A DNA stretch of 64,000 nucleotides from Heterotrichella gracilis (taxonomy: Eukaryota; Sar; Xanthophyceae; Tribonematales; Xanthonemataceae): assembly GCA_032358255.1 (NCBI GenBank), contig JAULBX010031370.1:186001-250000 (forward strand), in the 5' to 3' direction. Under the pieces are notes generated by a model. It was not told the DNA's origin, did no database searches, and saw only the letters and a program-made list of their open reading frames with translations. Below are positions 22,601 through 35,843 of the stretch, piece by piece; positions within the stretch are counted from its first letter, which is position 1, and every line of letters begins with the position of its first letter. The position numbers were made by a program, and so were the translations under genes.

Positions 22601-25600
22601 ATCAATGGTGTTGTTGTAACTGTCACATCCACAATTTCAGCATCTGCTGGAAGTCAGCCTCATGGATGTCAAAGATAATAAAGTCCTCAATCATATGTAC
22701 ATACATGTCCTTATATGTTGGCACTGCCGATGCTGTTCCTGCTTGTCATGTGGGTCCCACATATGTCACTTCATTGGCCAAGTCTCAATCCCTGGCTGTA
22801 GGGAAGGATCATGCAGCAGCAGGGCACTCCGGTGCCTGACAACCCACCAGTGCAATGGGAGGCGCTGCACAAATACCTTTTTGATGATTACTTCAAGGTG
22901 AGTGCTGTGGCATCAGAAAGGAATAGAGAGCAGAGTCACTGAGAGCAGCTTGCGTGGATCGTGGCAATAGCAATAATGCATGCAGCTGCTATGGGCAATT
23001 GCCATAAAACCCATCCCTTTAGGGAAGAGCTTAGAAGAGCAAAAAATGGATGATAACCCCCATTTGCACCATGCCTTTACGATTTGCAAAGTAATCGTGT
23101 GATCAAATAAGCTCTATAAGTCATCGACATGAAAGATATAAATATAACATCATGCACATGTGGAATTTCATAGAATCCTGGGGCCCAGCCCTACTGAGAC
23201 ACCCCATACTGATGCTTGTAAGATGTTCAATTTAAATGGTCGTTTTAGCGTTTGTGTGTCTGATGTCGTTGCAAGCGGCCTGTCGGGCACACAACATGTT
23301 CAGTTTACATGGTTGTCGAAGCGTTTGTGTGTCTGATGCAGCTTGGAGGCATCGCCGTCCCCATCAATGGCATGCACATTGGCCATCTGTGCCAGAGCAA
23401 AGCACAGCGCGACAAGTGGCAGCCAGGTGTGCCCATAGACAGCTGCTAGCATGCATGCATGACCTTGTCTGTTGGCTTGGATGTCTTGCTTGCGAGTGTA
23501 ATAGTTGTATTGTGCCACATCCATATTGGCATCACCAATATGCTTCTATGTGCGAGCATATCATGCAACACGTGGAATATTGCAATGTATACCATCAGAT
23601 TGCAATGTATACCATCTGATACCATGCAACATTTGCCTGCAGATTTGGTGCGCCCATTGGCACCGCTGGAAGCAGGCGCCTTGCTGGAGAGGGCTCTGGA
23701 GCAGCTGCAGGAAGCAAGCGATCTGTACACCTCTGCAAAGAAATCGCTAGCGGAGTTGCTGCGGCAGTCGTCATCAGCAGGGTAGGGTAACGGGGATGGT
23801 TGGCACTTTAAGTAAGGATAATGGGGGCGGTTGGCACCCTGGGAATGGGTTGTAGTGGCGGTACAGTAGTGTTGGTATACCCTAGGTAAGGGTTTTGCGG
23901 CGGTTGGGACTCCTTACCCTAAGGGTTATCGGTGACCTGCATCCTCTGGTGAAAATGCGGCACTGCTAGGGTAGCTGCTGCCATGTTTAAGTGTGCCTAA
24001 GCAAAATCAGGATGGCCCCCATCTGGATAGGCTCTGAGGTCTTGTGAGTTTGCCGTGTGTTGCCATTCTACATTTCTAAACATGCATGTACCCGGCGGGG
24101 ATGGGTGTTGGGGACCAGGATTGACGTCGATTGGTTTTGAAGGAGATGGGACAGATGGGCAACAGGCTTTTAGGCAGAAGCGTGCCCACAGGGGGAGCCT
24201 GGCCTCCCAATGTGAACCCTACGTACAAGTCATAAAACCCTATGCTCTAGAAATAATTACTGCACACACACACTCACACACGCATATGCAGGTTCAGCAT
24301 TGACAAGATGTGGCGTGCGTGGTCAACCCTCCTGGAGGAAAACTGCAGCAAAGCCGAGGAGTGTCTTTTCCTGGAGAGGACCCAAGCACTGGCGCAACTG
24401 AAGGCTCTGGTATGGAACGAAATGGAATGCTGCCGACTTTGGTTGTCGGCCTCAACACCTTCTCTCTCTTGCCAACCCCCTGCCGTGACTTCCCCGTTGA
24501 AAGCATGCCACCCTGTTCTTGCCCTGTCATCCAATCTGTACCTGGCAGATTGTCACCCCTTGAGCACGCGTCACATGCGTCACATGCTCTTATGCGAATT
24601 GATCTACAGGACCAGGTCTGCATACATACTTTTCTCTGTTCATCCATCACCGCGCAACCTGCTTGCAGGGCGTTCCAAAAGAAGTCCTGGAATCTATTTT
24701 TGCCAGAACAGCTCCTCTCACCAGGCTGCCCATTACTGGTGGCGCAAGTTTTGATTTCCAGATTTGGGCGGCCCACCAAATATATGATGGGACGGCGTGG
24801 ATGCAGCACGCACATGCGGTGCGTTGCACTGGTCTGCATGCACGACGGGAGCTGGTTAGTGCTCATTGTTATCTGACACATGTGTCTTCCAACTGTAGCA
24901 GCCAAGGTTGTCAATCAGCCTTGTGCCAGCATGCGTCACTCAACTCTGTCCTGGCATTGCTTATGCATATGCCAATCCTGGATTTTGAATGGCTCAAACT
25001 TCTTGTAATAAAGGCATCTCATGCTGGGATGGGTAATTCCTGGCCGTTTGACAACTGGGATTGGGCGCCAGTTGGCAAGCAACCACCTGTTCAGCAGCAT
25101 ATGCACGGTCTCCACAATTGGGAACCTACTTGTGTTGGGACATTTTACTATAGAAACAGGGGTTCCCACACACAATCACAGACATTCACAGTTTCTCATC
25201 GTCAAGTTTGCTTGTACCAAACCCGCCTCCTTTCTCAGGCGATCGATCTCCTGGCGGACAACGGTCAACGCATGGCCAGCAGTTTGGATGCACGGTGTTG
25301 CAAGCTCTTTTGGTCGCAGCCAAGGGAGGTTTGGGCCCCAGGGAGATCGGACTTTCAGCGAGGTGCGAGCCTGGAGGATTTTGCTACACTTCAGAAATTT
25401 GAAATTTGAGACGATTAGAACCTTGAAACGATATAGGCTTTTGGCTTGAAACAGTTAACTCCACTCTGATCCACTTACACACCAATCCTTGCAAAATATA
25501 TAATCAAAGTCAAGATATGTATTTATTAGCTTTTGGCTGCTGTAAGTTCTTAGAGGTGAACAGCCAAACATCAGGAAAACACACTGTCTACTGAGTCGGA

Positions 25601-28600
25601 CACAAAACACCTTCATCAATAACCAGGTAACATTCGGTGCAACTTAGTGCGCACAAAATTGCGCCACATGTTCCTGGCCATCAATGCGTGTCAGGTGCAT
25701 CGTATTCATTTGATGATAACCACATTACCTTGTTGATCACGTGCTTTGTGCCATGGTGAATGTGCTTGGGCCTGTAGGAGAGGAAGCCACAGGCCCAGGC
25801 CATGGGGTGCAACCCACCAGGGATGCTAAGAAGGTAGCTCTTCACTTGGGCTCCTGCCGGGTTGCCGCAAAGCTTGGCCTGAGTTTCTGCGACCTCGTGA
25901 TGTCTGATACCAACTACCAAGCTATGTCATCCGTTCATCAAACCAACAGGCACTTGCAGGTGTGCTGTAATGATTTGTTAGGACTTGAGTGATACTGCAT
26001 CTTCGAAATTACTACATGTGGTCCCAAGATGCTGTTTGTGCCAAGTCGGATTTGCTTTGCTCAGCAATGCATTTGGTTGTGGCGGAGGTTGCACGCGGTA
26101 TGGAGTGAACGGCTGCCACAGTTTGTCCAGGATAATCATGTTGCTTGATTATGCTGATCCTAGCCTGGTAAGCCTGCGCGTATTCCTCCTCCAAAAAGCG
26201 TTCCCGGCATTGGTGTCTGAGGCTTCAAGGACATTTATCTACAGGACGTCACTGCGGAGCTTAACAATGCTTCCAGCCGGGGTCAGGCCATCACTCCCCA
26301 GGAGGCTGTGCGAGCGGTGAAGGCCAGGCTTGGGGTCCAGTCATTCTGCTGTAGCCCACTCCTGAAAGCACCAACCCCAGCCGACGACTTGGAATGGAAA
26401 TCTGGGAGGCTGGCGGATGGGTTCAACCCAAACTATGTCCCTCCACCTCCTGGTGATGTGCTGGAATCTGATGACTTTGAGCTCCACATGCTCACCAGGA
26501 GCACATTCACCCAGGTAATTGGCCCGCATCTGGAGAGTGCAGCGCGTGATGGCAGGGAGTTCCCTATGGCCAAAAGAAAGGAATGAAGGGAACGTGCAAT
26601 GCAGAATGAGGGGAAATATATGGCTGTTTCAGTGGTGTGGAGGAACGCCACCCTCAACCTGCAGATGTAGCATGCGTGTGCCAGGCTGTTTCGTTTATAT
26701 CGTCGACGCATCACCATTGGCATTCTTCCTTTGCACATCCTCATTTACGTCTCCTCCCCTGGCATTCTAAAAAAAATGGAACAGTGACTTGATATATTTT
26801 AATCTACTGACAGTGCATTTGAATATTTTCCCCTGTGCAACCTGTAGGCTGCTACAGCGCTGGTGGGATTCTGGAGGAACCAGGTTGGCGTGCTCAGTGC
26901 GACAGCCCACTTTGCCTACAAGCAATACCTCTCGTCATGCTGCTGCGACGTGGACAAGCACGTGCTTCCTGTGTTTGCCCAATGCCTGAGGGCACGCGTG
27001 GCAAAACACCTTGAGGCAGCAGCCCTCAAGGATCTAGAAGAGGTATGTGCATGTGGTGCAGCCATTTGAACACTGGGGAGCCCTGAAATGCTGACCAATT
27101 GCTTTGGCCAAACGTAGCATGCATACCTTTGTTGGCTGGTGATTGATGCTCTTGGCAGCAATTTTGGTGGCGCATGCAATCCCCAAACGAATGCTTTGTG
27201 CTTGCCCACACTACCACTAGTCAAAACAAATAATCACACTCGCTAGACTGGGATTCCACAAACATGCTCTTTGGCGTGTTAAAATTGAGAAAATCCACAC
27301 AGCCCTTATTTATCGTCTCGAAATTGGAAATTGCACTGAGCTGTCACAAGGTTCAACTGTCACATGTCTGTCACACTTTTGACTGCTCAAATCACTTTCA
27401 GTATCAATGTTGGTTTTTAAGCAACCTGGTTGGCGTTTCAGGGCCGGGAGGCGGAAGCGAGGAAGGCTGAGGCAGCTGCACTTGAGCTGCTGGCTGAAGA
27501 GGAGCAGCAGCAGCAGCAGGCAGCAGCCAAAGCAAAGAAGAAGGCAGCCAAGAAAGCCAAGCAGGCGGCAGCCAAAAGTGGCAGTGCTGCTGCTGTCACT
27601 GCTGAACCCAGTGGCGCGGTCCCAGGCAGGGGCATGGGTTCCAGTAGCGATGCAGGCGGTGCAGCGGATCGGGTGGGAGTTTACAGCGGTGTCAGCAGTG
27701 GAACTGAGCGCATTGCGTTGCATGGGGCGATAGCCGAGGAGCAAGGGCCTTCAGCAGGTCAGGAGGAACCTGCCTCATCACCAAGTGCTGGTGCAGCGGA
27801 GGAGCCTGCTGCAGTGCAGGGGGTGGAACCACATGAGTATGAAACGGGACAGGCAGCTCAGGACGGAGCGAGTCAGGGTTCAGGTGGTCAATTGGATTCT
27901 GATCCAGCGTCTGCATCTGAGCTCCCGCCACCCAGGCAGGGCAATAAAGGGAAGAAGCCGAAAGGGGAGGGCAGCATGCAGGACATGGGCAGCATCCTTG
28001 TGCAGGCTTTTCTGTCCCACTTCAGCCAGCCACCACCCCAGTGCAGCGCAGCGCCTGATGAAGCGTTCCCTGGTGGCGGTGGTGAGGGGGGTGAGGCTGT
28101 GCAACCATTGCCTCAGCCTGCTGACTCGAATGCCAGCCCCAAGGTGGCAAGCTTATTGAATGCAGAGGGGAGGGGCATCGGAGGTGGCGCATCAGCTGGT
28201 GAGTTTTTTTACATAGTGCATGGCAATTGGGTGTTGATGTCCGCTCACAGCTTTGTATTGAGGGGTCACTAAACATATTTATTGACTAAAGGATGCTGAT
28301 GAATGACCCCGACATCATCAACAGCACGATGCATCACGAGGTTAATCACTGGCCACCTTGTATCCTGCAGGCCCTGCCACACCAATTGTGGAGCCTCCCT
28401 CTTTGACATACCCTATCCCACCCAGCTTGCAACACTCCGCTGCCATTGACTCGGCACCCGAGGATGCGTCAGCTGATGACGTGGCGCTGCAAGACATCCT
28501 GGGCATGCTGCTGCAGCCAGGTGGCGCCTCCACAGCCGCCAGGAGAAGCGCTGACCCCGCACATGCGCCCACCACCCACCCCACAGCAGCTCCACTCACA

Positions 28601-29400
28601 GCCCCTCAACAGGCGCCACCACCATCCACGCGCCCCGCACTGCGCGGTGGTGGCCCTGCCATGTCAGCACCCGGCGCCACCCGGCGGCAGCAGAATGCAC
28701 CAAGGGGGGTACCATCGTACGAGCCTGTGACACGGGGCGTGGCAGGAATTGTGCTCACAGCGGCACAGGAACCGGCGCACAGGCCAACCAACCTTGCACG
28801 CAGCGCCAGGCCCAGCACGCCCAACCAGCCGCCTGTCCTTGCATCTTTCAGCCAACCGCGCCCCTTGCTGGCGGCCTCTCCCAGCGCGCCAAGTGGCGCA
28901 GCGCCTGGGATGTCTGTGCAGGAGGCTCAACAGCACCATGCACAGCAGCAACCACAGCCACAGCCACAGCCACAGCCACAGCCACAGCTGCAACCGCAGG
29001 TGTCGAACCCTACTGAGGTGGTCAGGGCGCGCGGCACTGCCAGATTCTACTGCCCTCTCACAAAGGTGGGTGGGTGTATTGGTAGTGTTCGGTGCAGTTT
29101 GCATTTCCAGGTGCATCCCCTACTGAGGTATGTCCAATTTGACACCATCGCCTGCCCATCGACATTTGCTGTTCTTCAAAGGTTAGTTGAGCCTCTGCCT
29201 GATGCTTCCCCGGTATGCAGGAGCTGCCGCGGGAGCCAGTGATTGCCGCTGATGGGCACACCTACGAGGCCGCCGCCATGCGGGAGTGGCTGGCGCACCA
29301 CACCACCTCCCCCGTCACGGGAGAACCCCTGGAGCACACACACCTGTTCCCAAACCATGCAGTGCGGTCTGCCATCTCCCATTTGAGGGAGCAAGTGTAG
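19619..29400 (+). CDS. Large (~1,350 residue) protein with C-terminal U-box, putative E3 ubiquitin ligase
   Basis: About nineteen exons: 19619-19675 (or to 19660), 19883-20015, 20105-20399, 20924-21106, 21732-21981, 22344-22481, an uncertain one from about 22641, 22802-22897, 23342-23426, 23643-23781, 24292-24409, 24669-24818, 25239-25362, 25778-25959, 26245-26514, 26848-27042, 27442-28198, 28371-29065, 29221-29400. All joins outside the uncertain exon are in phase, so this is one gene. It starts with a basic stretch MGKATKKKNAQ. Residues 15 to about 790 are mixed helical and not recognised. Next comes a Lys/Ala/Gln coiled coil (EEEQQQQQAAAKAKKKAAKK), a long Gly/Ser/Pro/Gln-rich disordered region including a QP repeat, and a terminal U-box: FYCPLTKELPREPVIAADGH, TYEAAAMREWL, SPVTGEPLEH, LFPNHAVRSAI. 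U-box proteins recruit E2s; the substrate is unknown. Confidence 0.8.
28940..28992 (+). repeat. CAGCCA hexanucleotide repeat encoding Gln-Pro
   Basis: Near-perfect (CAGCCA)n run inside exon 18 of the U-box gene, read as QPQPQPQPQPQ. Likely length-variable and structurally disordered. Confidence 0.8.
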
Positions 29401-31289
29401 AAAAGATTGCACCAAATTACCAGAATCTGCTTCCTAATAGGCCTCTCCATTGCTGGTCCAACTGGGGGCTTGTCCTGCTGCATTGTACCCTTAGGGGCTA
29501 ATAGTATTACAAATAGGGAGATTTAATTGATTTGCAATATTCATCAATGCTTAATCATTGGGACTGCTGCCAGTTGCGCGTGGGATTCACACCAGACTAG
29601 GTATAAAAACCGCAAAGTTGTACTCTTTCATGTTGGATGCCAACAAGGAACCAAGCCCACCACTAAATTCATCTGAAAGCTGAGGCTCTTCAGAAAACGT
29701 TCAGCGATTTGAGGTAAATGTCGCAACATGCAATTGTATCGGCATCAATGCAAAAAGAGAGGATAGCAGGTAGAGGATGTGTAACATCACGAGCACAGGT
29801 GAAATGCAAATGAGTGGGATTGGGACCTATGCATACTTCACTATGCACGTGCAATTGCTATGTGCACCGGGCGGATCCCATCTATTGCATTTGACACGCA
29901 GGTATGGACACGCAGGACCAGGTCCTGGTACTGGCTAGCGAGCCATGGCCAACCGTTGGGTGACCCATACTATATATGGGCCATAGGATCTGATGCACTC
30001 TGGTGCGAGCATAATGACTATGCAGTGTTGCGTGTGCCCTTGGTTTCCTTACAAACTATCTCTACCTACTAAATTAGATGATATCCTTCAAGGTGGGTCT
30101 ATGGTTTCAGGGCGTACATGGAGGCTGCAGCTTGGCCATGACAGGGTGCCTCCTTCACTCTCATCACAACGAATTACAGGTTACGCTTGTAACCCTAGGG
30201 TTCCACGGTGCTCTGGAACCATGAGCACCAGTTCACATGGTACTGACATGTGTAGTACGCATAAGCACCACAACAGGAGGCTCAGTGATTTTGGAAACAG
30301 TTTCCCTACTTACTGTTCCCAATTACTGTTGTAGCTGCTAGTCCACAAAAGGCTGCCGCACAGTGATCAATGACTGTGGTCCAGCAGAGATCCAAACTTC
30401 CCTCAGGGCTGCCTTGGCTATACCCTAGGATTCAAATGTTGACAGTCCCTACCTGCCCCCCGCAGGGCCCCTGACCCACCACAACCCCAGCAGCTCCTAC
30501 ATTGCCCATGCATGTGCGCACTGCCACTGCACAGTATCACTGGGCAGGGGGCTTCACGGGTAGCCTTAGACCACAGTGTGCTCATGTAGGGGTGGGCGGT
30601 GCGCTGCCTGCTGCATGGCGCTGAGGCAACGTGGGGTCCTGTGCTGGCGCACATGCAGCGGAACATGGCCACATGCCGCCACATGGCCCGATGAGGCCAA
30701 AGCGCACTCTCCACGTGCATGTAACTGCATGCTGGGGAGCTGTCTGTGAACTTCATTGGCAATGCCCAGTCAGGGGCCAACTTGGCCTTGAAGGCAGGGT
30801 ATGTCATTGATGATGTGGTGCCACAGTGGCATCATGCTGTTGAATATGAAATGTAATACAGAATCCAATTCCATGACAAAATGGGAGGGCATGGGGCTGC
30901 CGCAGTGAGAGTTCAGTTTCACACTAAAAACTCACCCGCAATTATAAACAATGATTATTAGCCACAATGGATCAACTTATACATTGTAATTTGACAACAT
31001 GCAAGAGCACGCTCCCATGTAGTGCCCTGCATTGGATCCTTGAATATATTCTCATTGCTCAGCACCTACCCAGCAGCTTGGCGTGGCGCAACACTCCCCC
31101 AGAACCCTAATGAAGGTTCATGCCATGGCCACGTCGTGGTCCCAGGTGTTTGAGAGGGATCCTGTCCCATTACCCGCCACGTGTCGCCTTGGTTGCTACT
31201 CTGCCACAGGGTGCACCTGAAAGCGTACACGGGTAGGCCTTAAATGCCACGAGTGGGTACAAGTTCTGGTCGCAACACAGCTGTTCCAC

Positions 31290-31481
31290 GCCGTGGATAT
31301 ATATGCAACTGCAGACACCAAGTGCGAAGCTGTTCCAGCGGGGTGGGAAGAGGAGACGCTAAATGGGAAAGAGACTTGGCAACTGAGCAAGCTCAAGGCA
31401 AAGCTGGATGAGCTGGAGGTGTCAAAGGATATCACTGAAGAAGGCTGGTACCAAGTGAACTTTTCAACCTTCTGGATCTAG
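31290..31481 (+). pseudogene. Fragment of the orphan ORF family (distant third copy)
   Basis: Encodes AVPAGWEEETLNGKETWQLS and KLKAKLDELEVSKDITEEGW, matching the C-terminal part of the orphan ORF at 39617-40253 (PDGWEEETLSEKEAEKLKKL, KETLDKLELTKCITTEGWYY). The upstream part of the gene is not detectable, so this looks like an old truncated paralogue. Confidence 0.55.
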
Positions 31482-32389
31482 TTCTTTTATCTGTCAAGAT
31501 GCCTAACGTACCGTGCAACAGCCTTGCATCAGCCCATAGAAAAGAGTGGGCTGTTGAGCTCAAAACACTACGTGCATTTCCCAGTGCATGCACTCCAATA
31601 CCAGAACATGCGTACACTTTAGTGGTATCTTTCATACGGTAACCTGCCACTGATGTACATGTGCTGCACATGGCTGGGTGTTTTACCAGGTTTGTTGTTG
31701 CAACCTGCTCTAGCGGGAGCATAGTTGGCTTCAGTATCAAGCAGCCTTACACCAGCCCTTCACCAGACGCTTTTTGGTCCCAAGAGCAGCTGCTGCCATA
31801 TGGCGGCACAGTGAAAACAATTTTGCACCGCTGTCACCCATGTGCTGGCGCCAGCACACAGTAAGACATAGGTTGTAGACTTTGAAGTCAGATTGTTACA
31901 CTCATGATCAGTCAGCCCTGAACACATGGCGCCAGGCAAGGTCTATCCTCCTGCTGCTTGTAACCAATCCTGGATCTCACGTCCATAGCTCAAGCGCTCT
32001 ATTGCAATGCTACCGCCACGTGGGGCATTGAAGCAAGCCAGGGTCAGGAGTCATGGAGGGCGGTGTAGTTATAAATTTACAAATGTGGCTGAACCTCATC
32101 TTTGACTTCCCCTATTTCTCCTCGCCCTTTCGCCCTCTTGCACCCCCCCACAAGACCCATAGCCAGGGAGGCCAGAAAATAGTCAACCAACCACTAACGC
32201 AGCGGCAGGAGCGAGTCTGCAAGCTGCTGCACACCATATGATATCGCAGGCAGCAGTTGCAAGAGGGGATTGCCCAGGGTATGTGGATTCCCCCTCCGTA
32301 ACGGGTGCACAGTGGCAAATTAGGGTCCTAACGTTAGGGTTTTCAGTGGCTATGGCTATCTCGGCACTACCAATCAGGGTGGTTCCCAA

Positions 32390-33610
32390 CCCTAATTATC
32401 GTGTCTACCTTGATGACTGGGAGGCAGCCGCTGCAAAGCCAACTGCACAGGCAAGGGAGACGCAGCATTCCCCCAGCTGCGAGCCATGGCGCCATACTCT
32501 GCCATAACCCTAACGAGGGTGCACGCCATCGCCACGTGGTCTGAGGTGTCGGCGGGGGACATGCGCCAGCCGCCGCCACGTGGCATCATCCTCCTTGCCT
32601 TTCCTGGCCTCTATTCCCCCCTCCAGCCCCAAGCTGGTCCCCCACACATCGCCCACCACCTCCATGGCCATGGCCACAGCAGGGTTGTCCATCAGCCAAG
32701 AAATCAGACACACCCAGTGCGGGCAGCAGCTGCAGCAGGGGGTAGGGCGTCCAGGTGGCAGCCTGCGGGGGAGGGTTACCAGATATAGGTAATGTGATGG
32801 GAACAACAGCAAGGGAGCATACAACTTAAAAATACCTGTAAATATATTATGTAATGCAATATAATACGGAAAGGTTTTCTTGTAAGAAAACCCTTCACTA
32901 CCCCTTGCTCCGATGGTCATTTCTTGCCTGTAGGGAAGGGCTTCTGAAGCAGAAATACCATTGGCCACACCTAACCCTCTCCTCCAGCATGGGGTATTTA
33001 TCCACTTTCTGCATGCCAAGTTTACTCAACATGAAGTCCATGCGCCCCCAGCCACATGGACATGTGCATCACATGGCATCGCTAATCATCTACTCAGCTG
33101 GCACGCTCAGCCAGTACTTGTGCATCACATGGATATATCATCGACTCACCTGGCACACTGCCATGCACCACCCATCCTATGTGCACCCACCAGCCCATGC
33201 CACCCACACGCATAACAACCACCCACCCACTCTTGGCAGCGGGGGGAAGCATCTTGGCAGCAGCAGGCAGTGGAGGCGCTGCACTACCCCCACTTGTACC
33301 CCCCCGCCTTCACAGCTCTCCAAATACCCGCCACTCACCCGCCACCCACACCTCATACCACCACTCACCGATGCCACCCACACCCAAAGCAACCCACGCC
33401 CAAACCAACCCCAACCACCAGATCCACCCACCGCATGGGTGCAGCAGCTGCCCACCTCCGCCACCCACCGACACCCACCTTCAGCGGCACGGGCCAGAAT
33501 CTTGGGCAGCAGCGGAGGCGCAGCAGCACCAGGTGCCGCATGGGTGCAGGAACCCAGCAGGAGCAGCATGTCAATCCATGCTCGAGAGCCACGGAGGGTT
33601 GCTCCTCTCC
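32390..33610 (-). pseudogene. Exon-like remnants of an unrecognised gene
   Basis: Minus-strand pieces look exonic but sit in shifting frames. Around 33495-33605 is WIDMLLLLGSCTHAAPGAAA then PLLPKILARAAE before GGTGGGT. Around 32600-32770 is PYPLLQLLPALGVSDFL in one frame and MDNPAVAMAMEVVGDVWGTS in another. Around 32430-32570 is TSDHVAMACTLVRVMAEYGA. Amphipathic Leu/Ala-rich helices suggest a helical-repeat protein, possibly of the importin-beta/transportin type, but this is weak. The segment at 31090-31165 is a second, more broken copy with a stop after the shared VAMA. No open gene model could be built. Confidence 0.3.
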
Positions 33611-34599
33611 CCTCTGCTTGATGCGATGTCGTTGTCATCCCCCTAGAACACGACCTTGGGCCACTCGACTCTGTCAGGAGAGACATGTACTGGTCAGCAC
33701 CATACTGGATTGACCCCTCACACCCCTGTGGAGAAGTGCACATGTAGATGGCTAGATGCACATGTGATTGGCAGACATGCTTTGCAAGTGTGGATGGGTC
33801 CGCGTGGCATGCGCGCGTATCAAAGTGCCTGCAGTTTGCTTAGATGATGTCGAACCCCTGGCAAGTATTTGCCCACAGGTGACGCACAGCAGAATACATG
33901 GCAGCAGCTGTAACAGTGCAAATTGCGCAAATAAAAAATGAAGAGAATAAAAATTAACAAGTACATCCTGCGAAGATACCACCGGCCCTTTCCACTGCAC
34001 CGATGGCACACAGCAAGAAAGGTGCACATCCATATGCCACAAGGATCACAGCGACGCCAATTTAATGGGTAATATTTTTAAAATACTACCAATTCTCGCT
34101 AGTCAATAAAAAGGTCCCCACTTGATGGACCGTGAATGGCAAACGGTGGGAGCAATAGCCCCTCCCCACCAGCTGGTCGCGCACGTACTAATTCCAGTCC
34201 AACCCTGGAGTAGAAAAAGAGCATTTCACTCTATTGGACTGCGACTCCAGTTCCTTCGGGTCCAATCTATTCATGCCCCATCCACACGTCTCCAGCAACC
34301 CACCTTCATCCATGTCCGGTTGCAGGCCCGTGGCCTGCCCCCTCCCCGCTGCGACTGGGACTGCCCAGCCTCCCAAAGGGATTATAGAGTGGGAATCCAG
34401 CTGGGGCTGGGAGGGGCTTGCTCTCTGGGACTAGCGCTCATCGGGTGTGTAGGAGCAGCTGGGCTTTGCGCTGTTTGCTGGGATTGGACCTCTCCCCGCT
34501 AAGCTAGCGTGAGGAAGGATTACATATGTCCGTCCAAGGAGCGTCTCCGGCCAGCTGTGGAAGGAACAAATATACAACATATTTAGTATGCTGTGGGCT

Positions 34600-35230
34600 G
34601 CAGGCAGGTAGGGGTGTGGGTGTTATGGAGGGGTGTGGGCGGCATGGAGGGTGTGTGAGTTGAGGTGCGCCAGGCCTGTGGACCCAAATGACAGGAGACA
34701 GGTGATGGCTAGTGTTACTTGTGTGGTGGTTGCGAGTCGCAGCACTGCGTTGCACCTGCGAACTTTGTGTGCGCACACCCACATGGCTGACAGCAGAAGC
34801 TCAATCAAGCAAAACATTAAACTTGGTGACAGCACCTGGCTGTGCCAGCATCAGACTAGCGATGGAATAAAGCCTATGGCCCTGCGGGTGGCAGGGGAGG
34901 CGTGAGGGTGTGGGTGGCAGGGAGGGTGTGGGTTGCGGGGAGGGGTGGGATTGTTGACAGGTGCGGGGCGTGTAGGCGCAGGCAGGGAGGGGTGTCCATG
35001 GTGCGGGAGGGTGTGTGTGAGAGGGAGGCACGTGAGAGAGGTGAGGACGGCAGAGAGAACCGTGGGTTTAGGGTTTAGGGACTGGGGGGCGTATGGGTTG
35101 GCAGAGAGGGTTGACCTCGTTGTGGGTATTGGGGAGACTGCGGGAAGCGTGTGGATGCAGGTGAGAAGAATTTTCAAGGATGCTTGTGTGGTGCGCTGCG
35201 GTGTGCCTGCAAAGCGCAGGAGTTGTTGAG
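34600..35230 (+). repeat. G-rich GTGGGTGG/GGGAGG low-complexity tract
   Basis: A run of GGGTGTGGG, GGCAGGGAGG and related words with a GGGTTTAGGGTTTAGGG telomere-like piece near 35065. The corresponding tract in copy B lies at 38650-38960. Confidence 0.6.
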
Positions 35231-35737
35231 AGTGAGAGTGGATGAGAGCTGTGTTTGGTGAGGGCACCTGGTTGCGCCCTGTCCGCACTGTGTTTACCTT
35301 CAACGCAACACCAGCCTTTCCTGCAGTAGCCTTGTTGAATTTGGGTGCCGTCAGCGCCAGGTGGTGGCGCGCAACACGCTGCACACTCAGCTTAGAAGTG
35401 TATATGCATGCATATAGATGACAAGTGTATGTGCATGCATCAGGATTGACACTGTTGACAAACCACGACACGACTCTGGCAGAGAAGCCTGTACAACCTT
35501 TTGTAATGCGCAAGATATTTCCGACCCCTCCTTCCTGATGTCAACAGGTTATATGCGTCTATAGACATGTCTGCGTGGACCGGCTATATACCCTTGTTAA
35601 GGGTTCCAGTTGCGGGGACCCCGCGCAAGAATGCATGCATGCCCCATGTTGCAAACCCAGTGTGTCCTCTGGCCGCTAGTAGGCCGACGACATATAGGTA
35701 TTTACGTTAAGGGCAGGCGGTAGCATACACGTTGCAC

Positions 35738-35789
35738 AAAAACTAGCGAGCAAACTTAAAGCCCACTTCGCCAGTGGGGCCTAGTTTTT
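35738..35789 (+). repeat. Conserved nested inverted repeat upstream of orphan ORF (copy A)
   Basis: AAAAACTAG ... CTAGTTTTT flank an inner CCCACT-TCGCC-AGTGGG hairpin. The same element occurs at 39507-39557 in copy B. It lies about 55-105 nt upstream of the ORF start codon. Confidence 0.6.
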
Positions 35790-35843
35790 TTGTTGGCGTG
35801 AGTTGCAGTTGGCATTTGGGCAGCCACAGGTCATCAAGAGGCC

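Larger units (their letters stand above)
29401..34086. other. Gene-poor region with decayed gene fragments
   Basis: About 4.7 kb with no intact gene. It holds at least three kinds of remnant: a fragment of the orphan family at 31290-31481; two related copies of a short minus-strand exon-like segment at about 31090-31165 and 32487-32560; and Pro/Ala-rich minus-strand pieces between 32590 and 33610. The stretch 33180-33480 is CCACCC-rich and low in complexity. From 29401 to 30400 I see nothing beyond short ORFs. Confidence 0.5.

Noticed and set aside
27407-27733. Lys/Arg/Gln-rich ORFs in other frames of the U-box gene
   Set aside because: Frame shadows of the exon 17 coiled-coil region.
30418-30807. 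129-residue minus-strand ORF as a gene
   Set aside because: Contains no recognisable domain, all three frames are similarly open, and no matching exons flank it.
33042-33713. Plus-strand Pro/His/Thr-rich ORFs (147-255 residues)
   Set aside because: CCACCC low-complexity sequence in a remnant region; no motif, overlapping frames equally open.
34600-35230. CRISPR-like or satellite array in the G-rich tract
   Set aside because: No regular repeat-spacer spacing; only irregular GTGGG/GGCAGG words.
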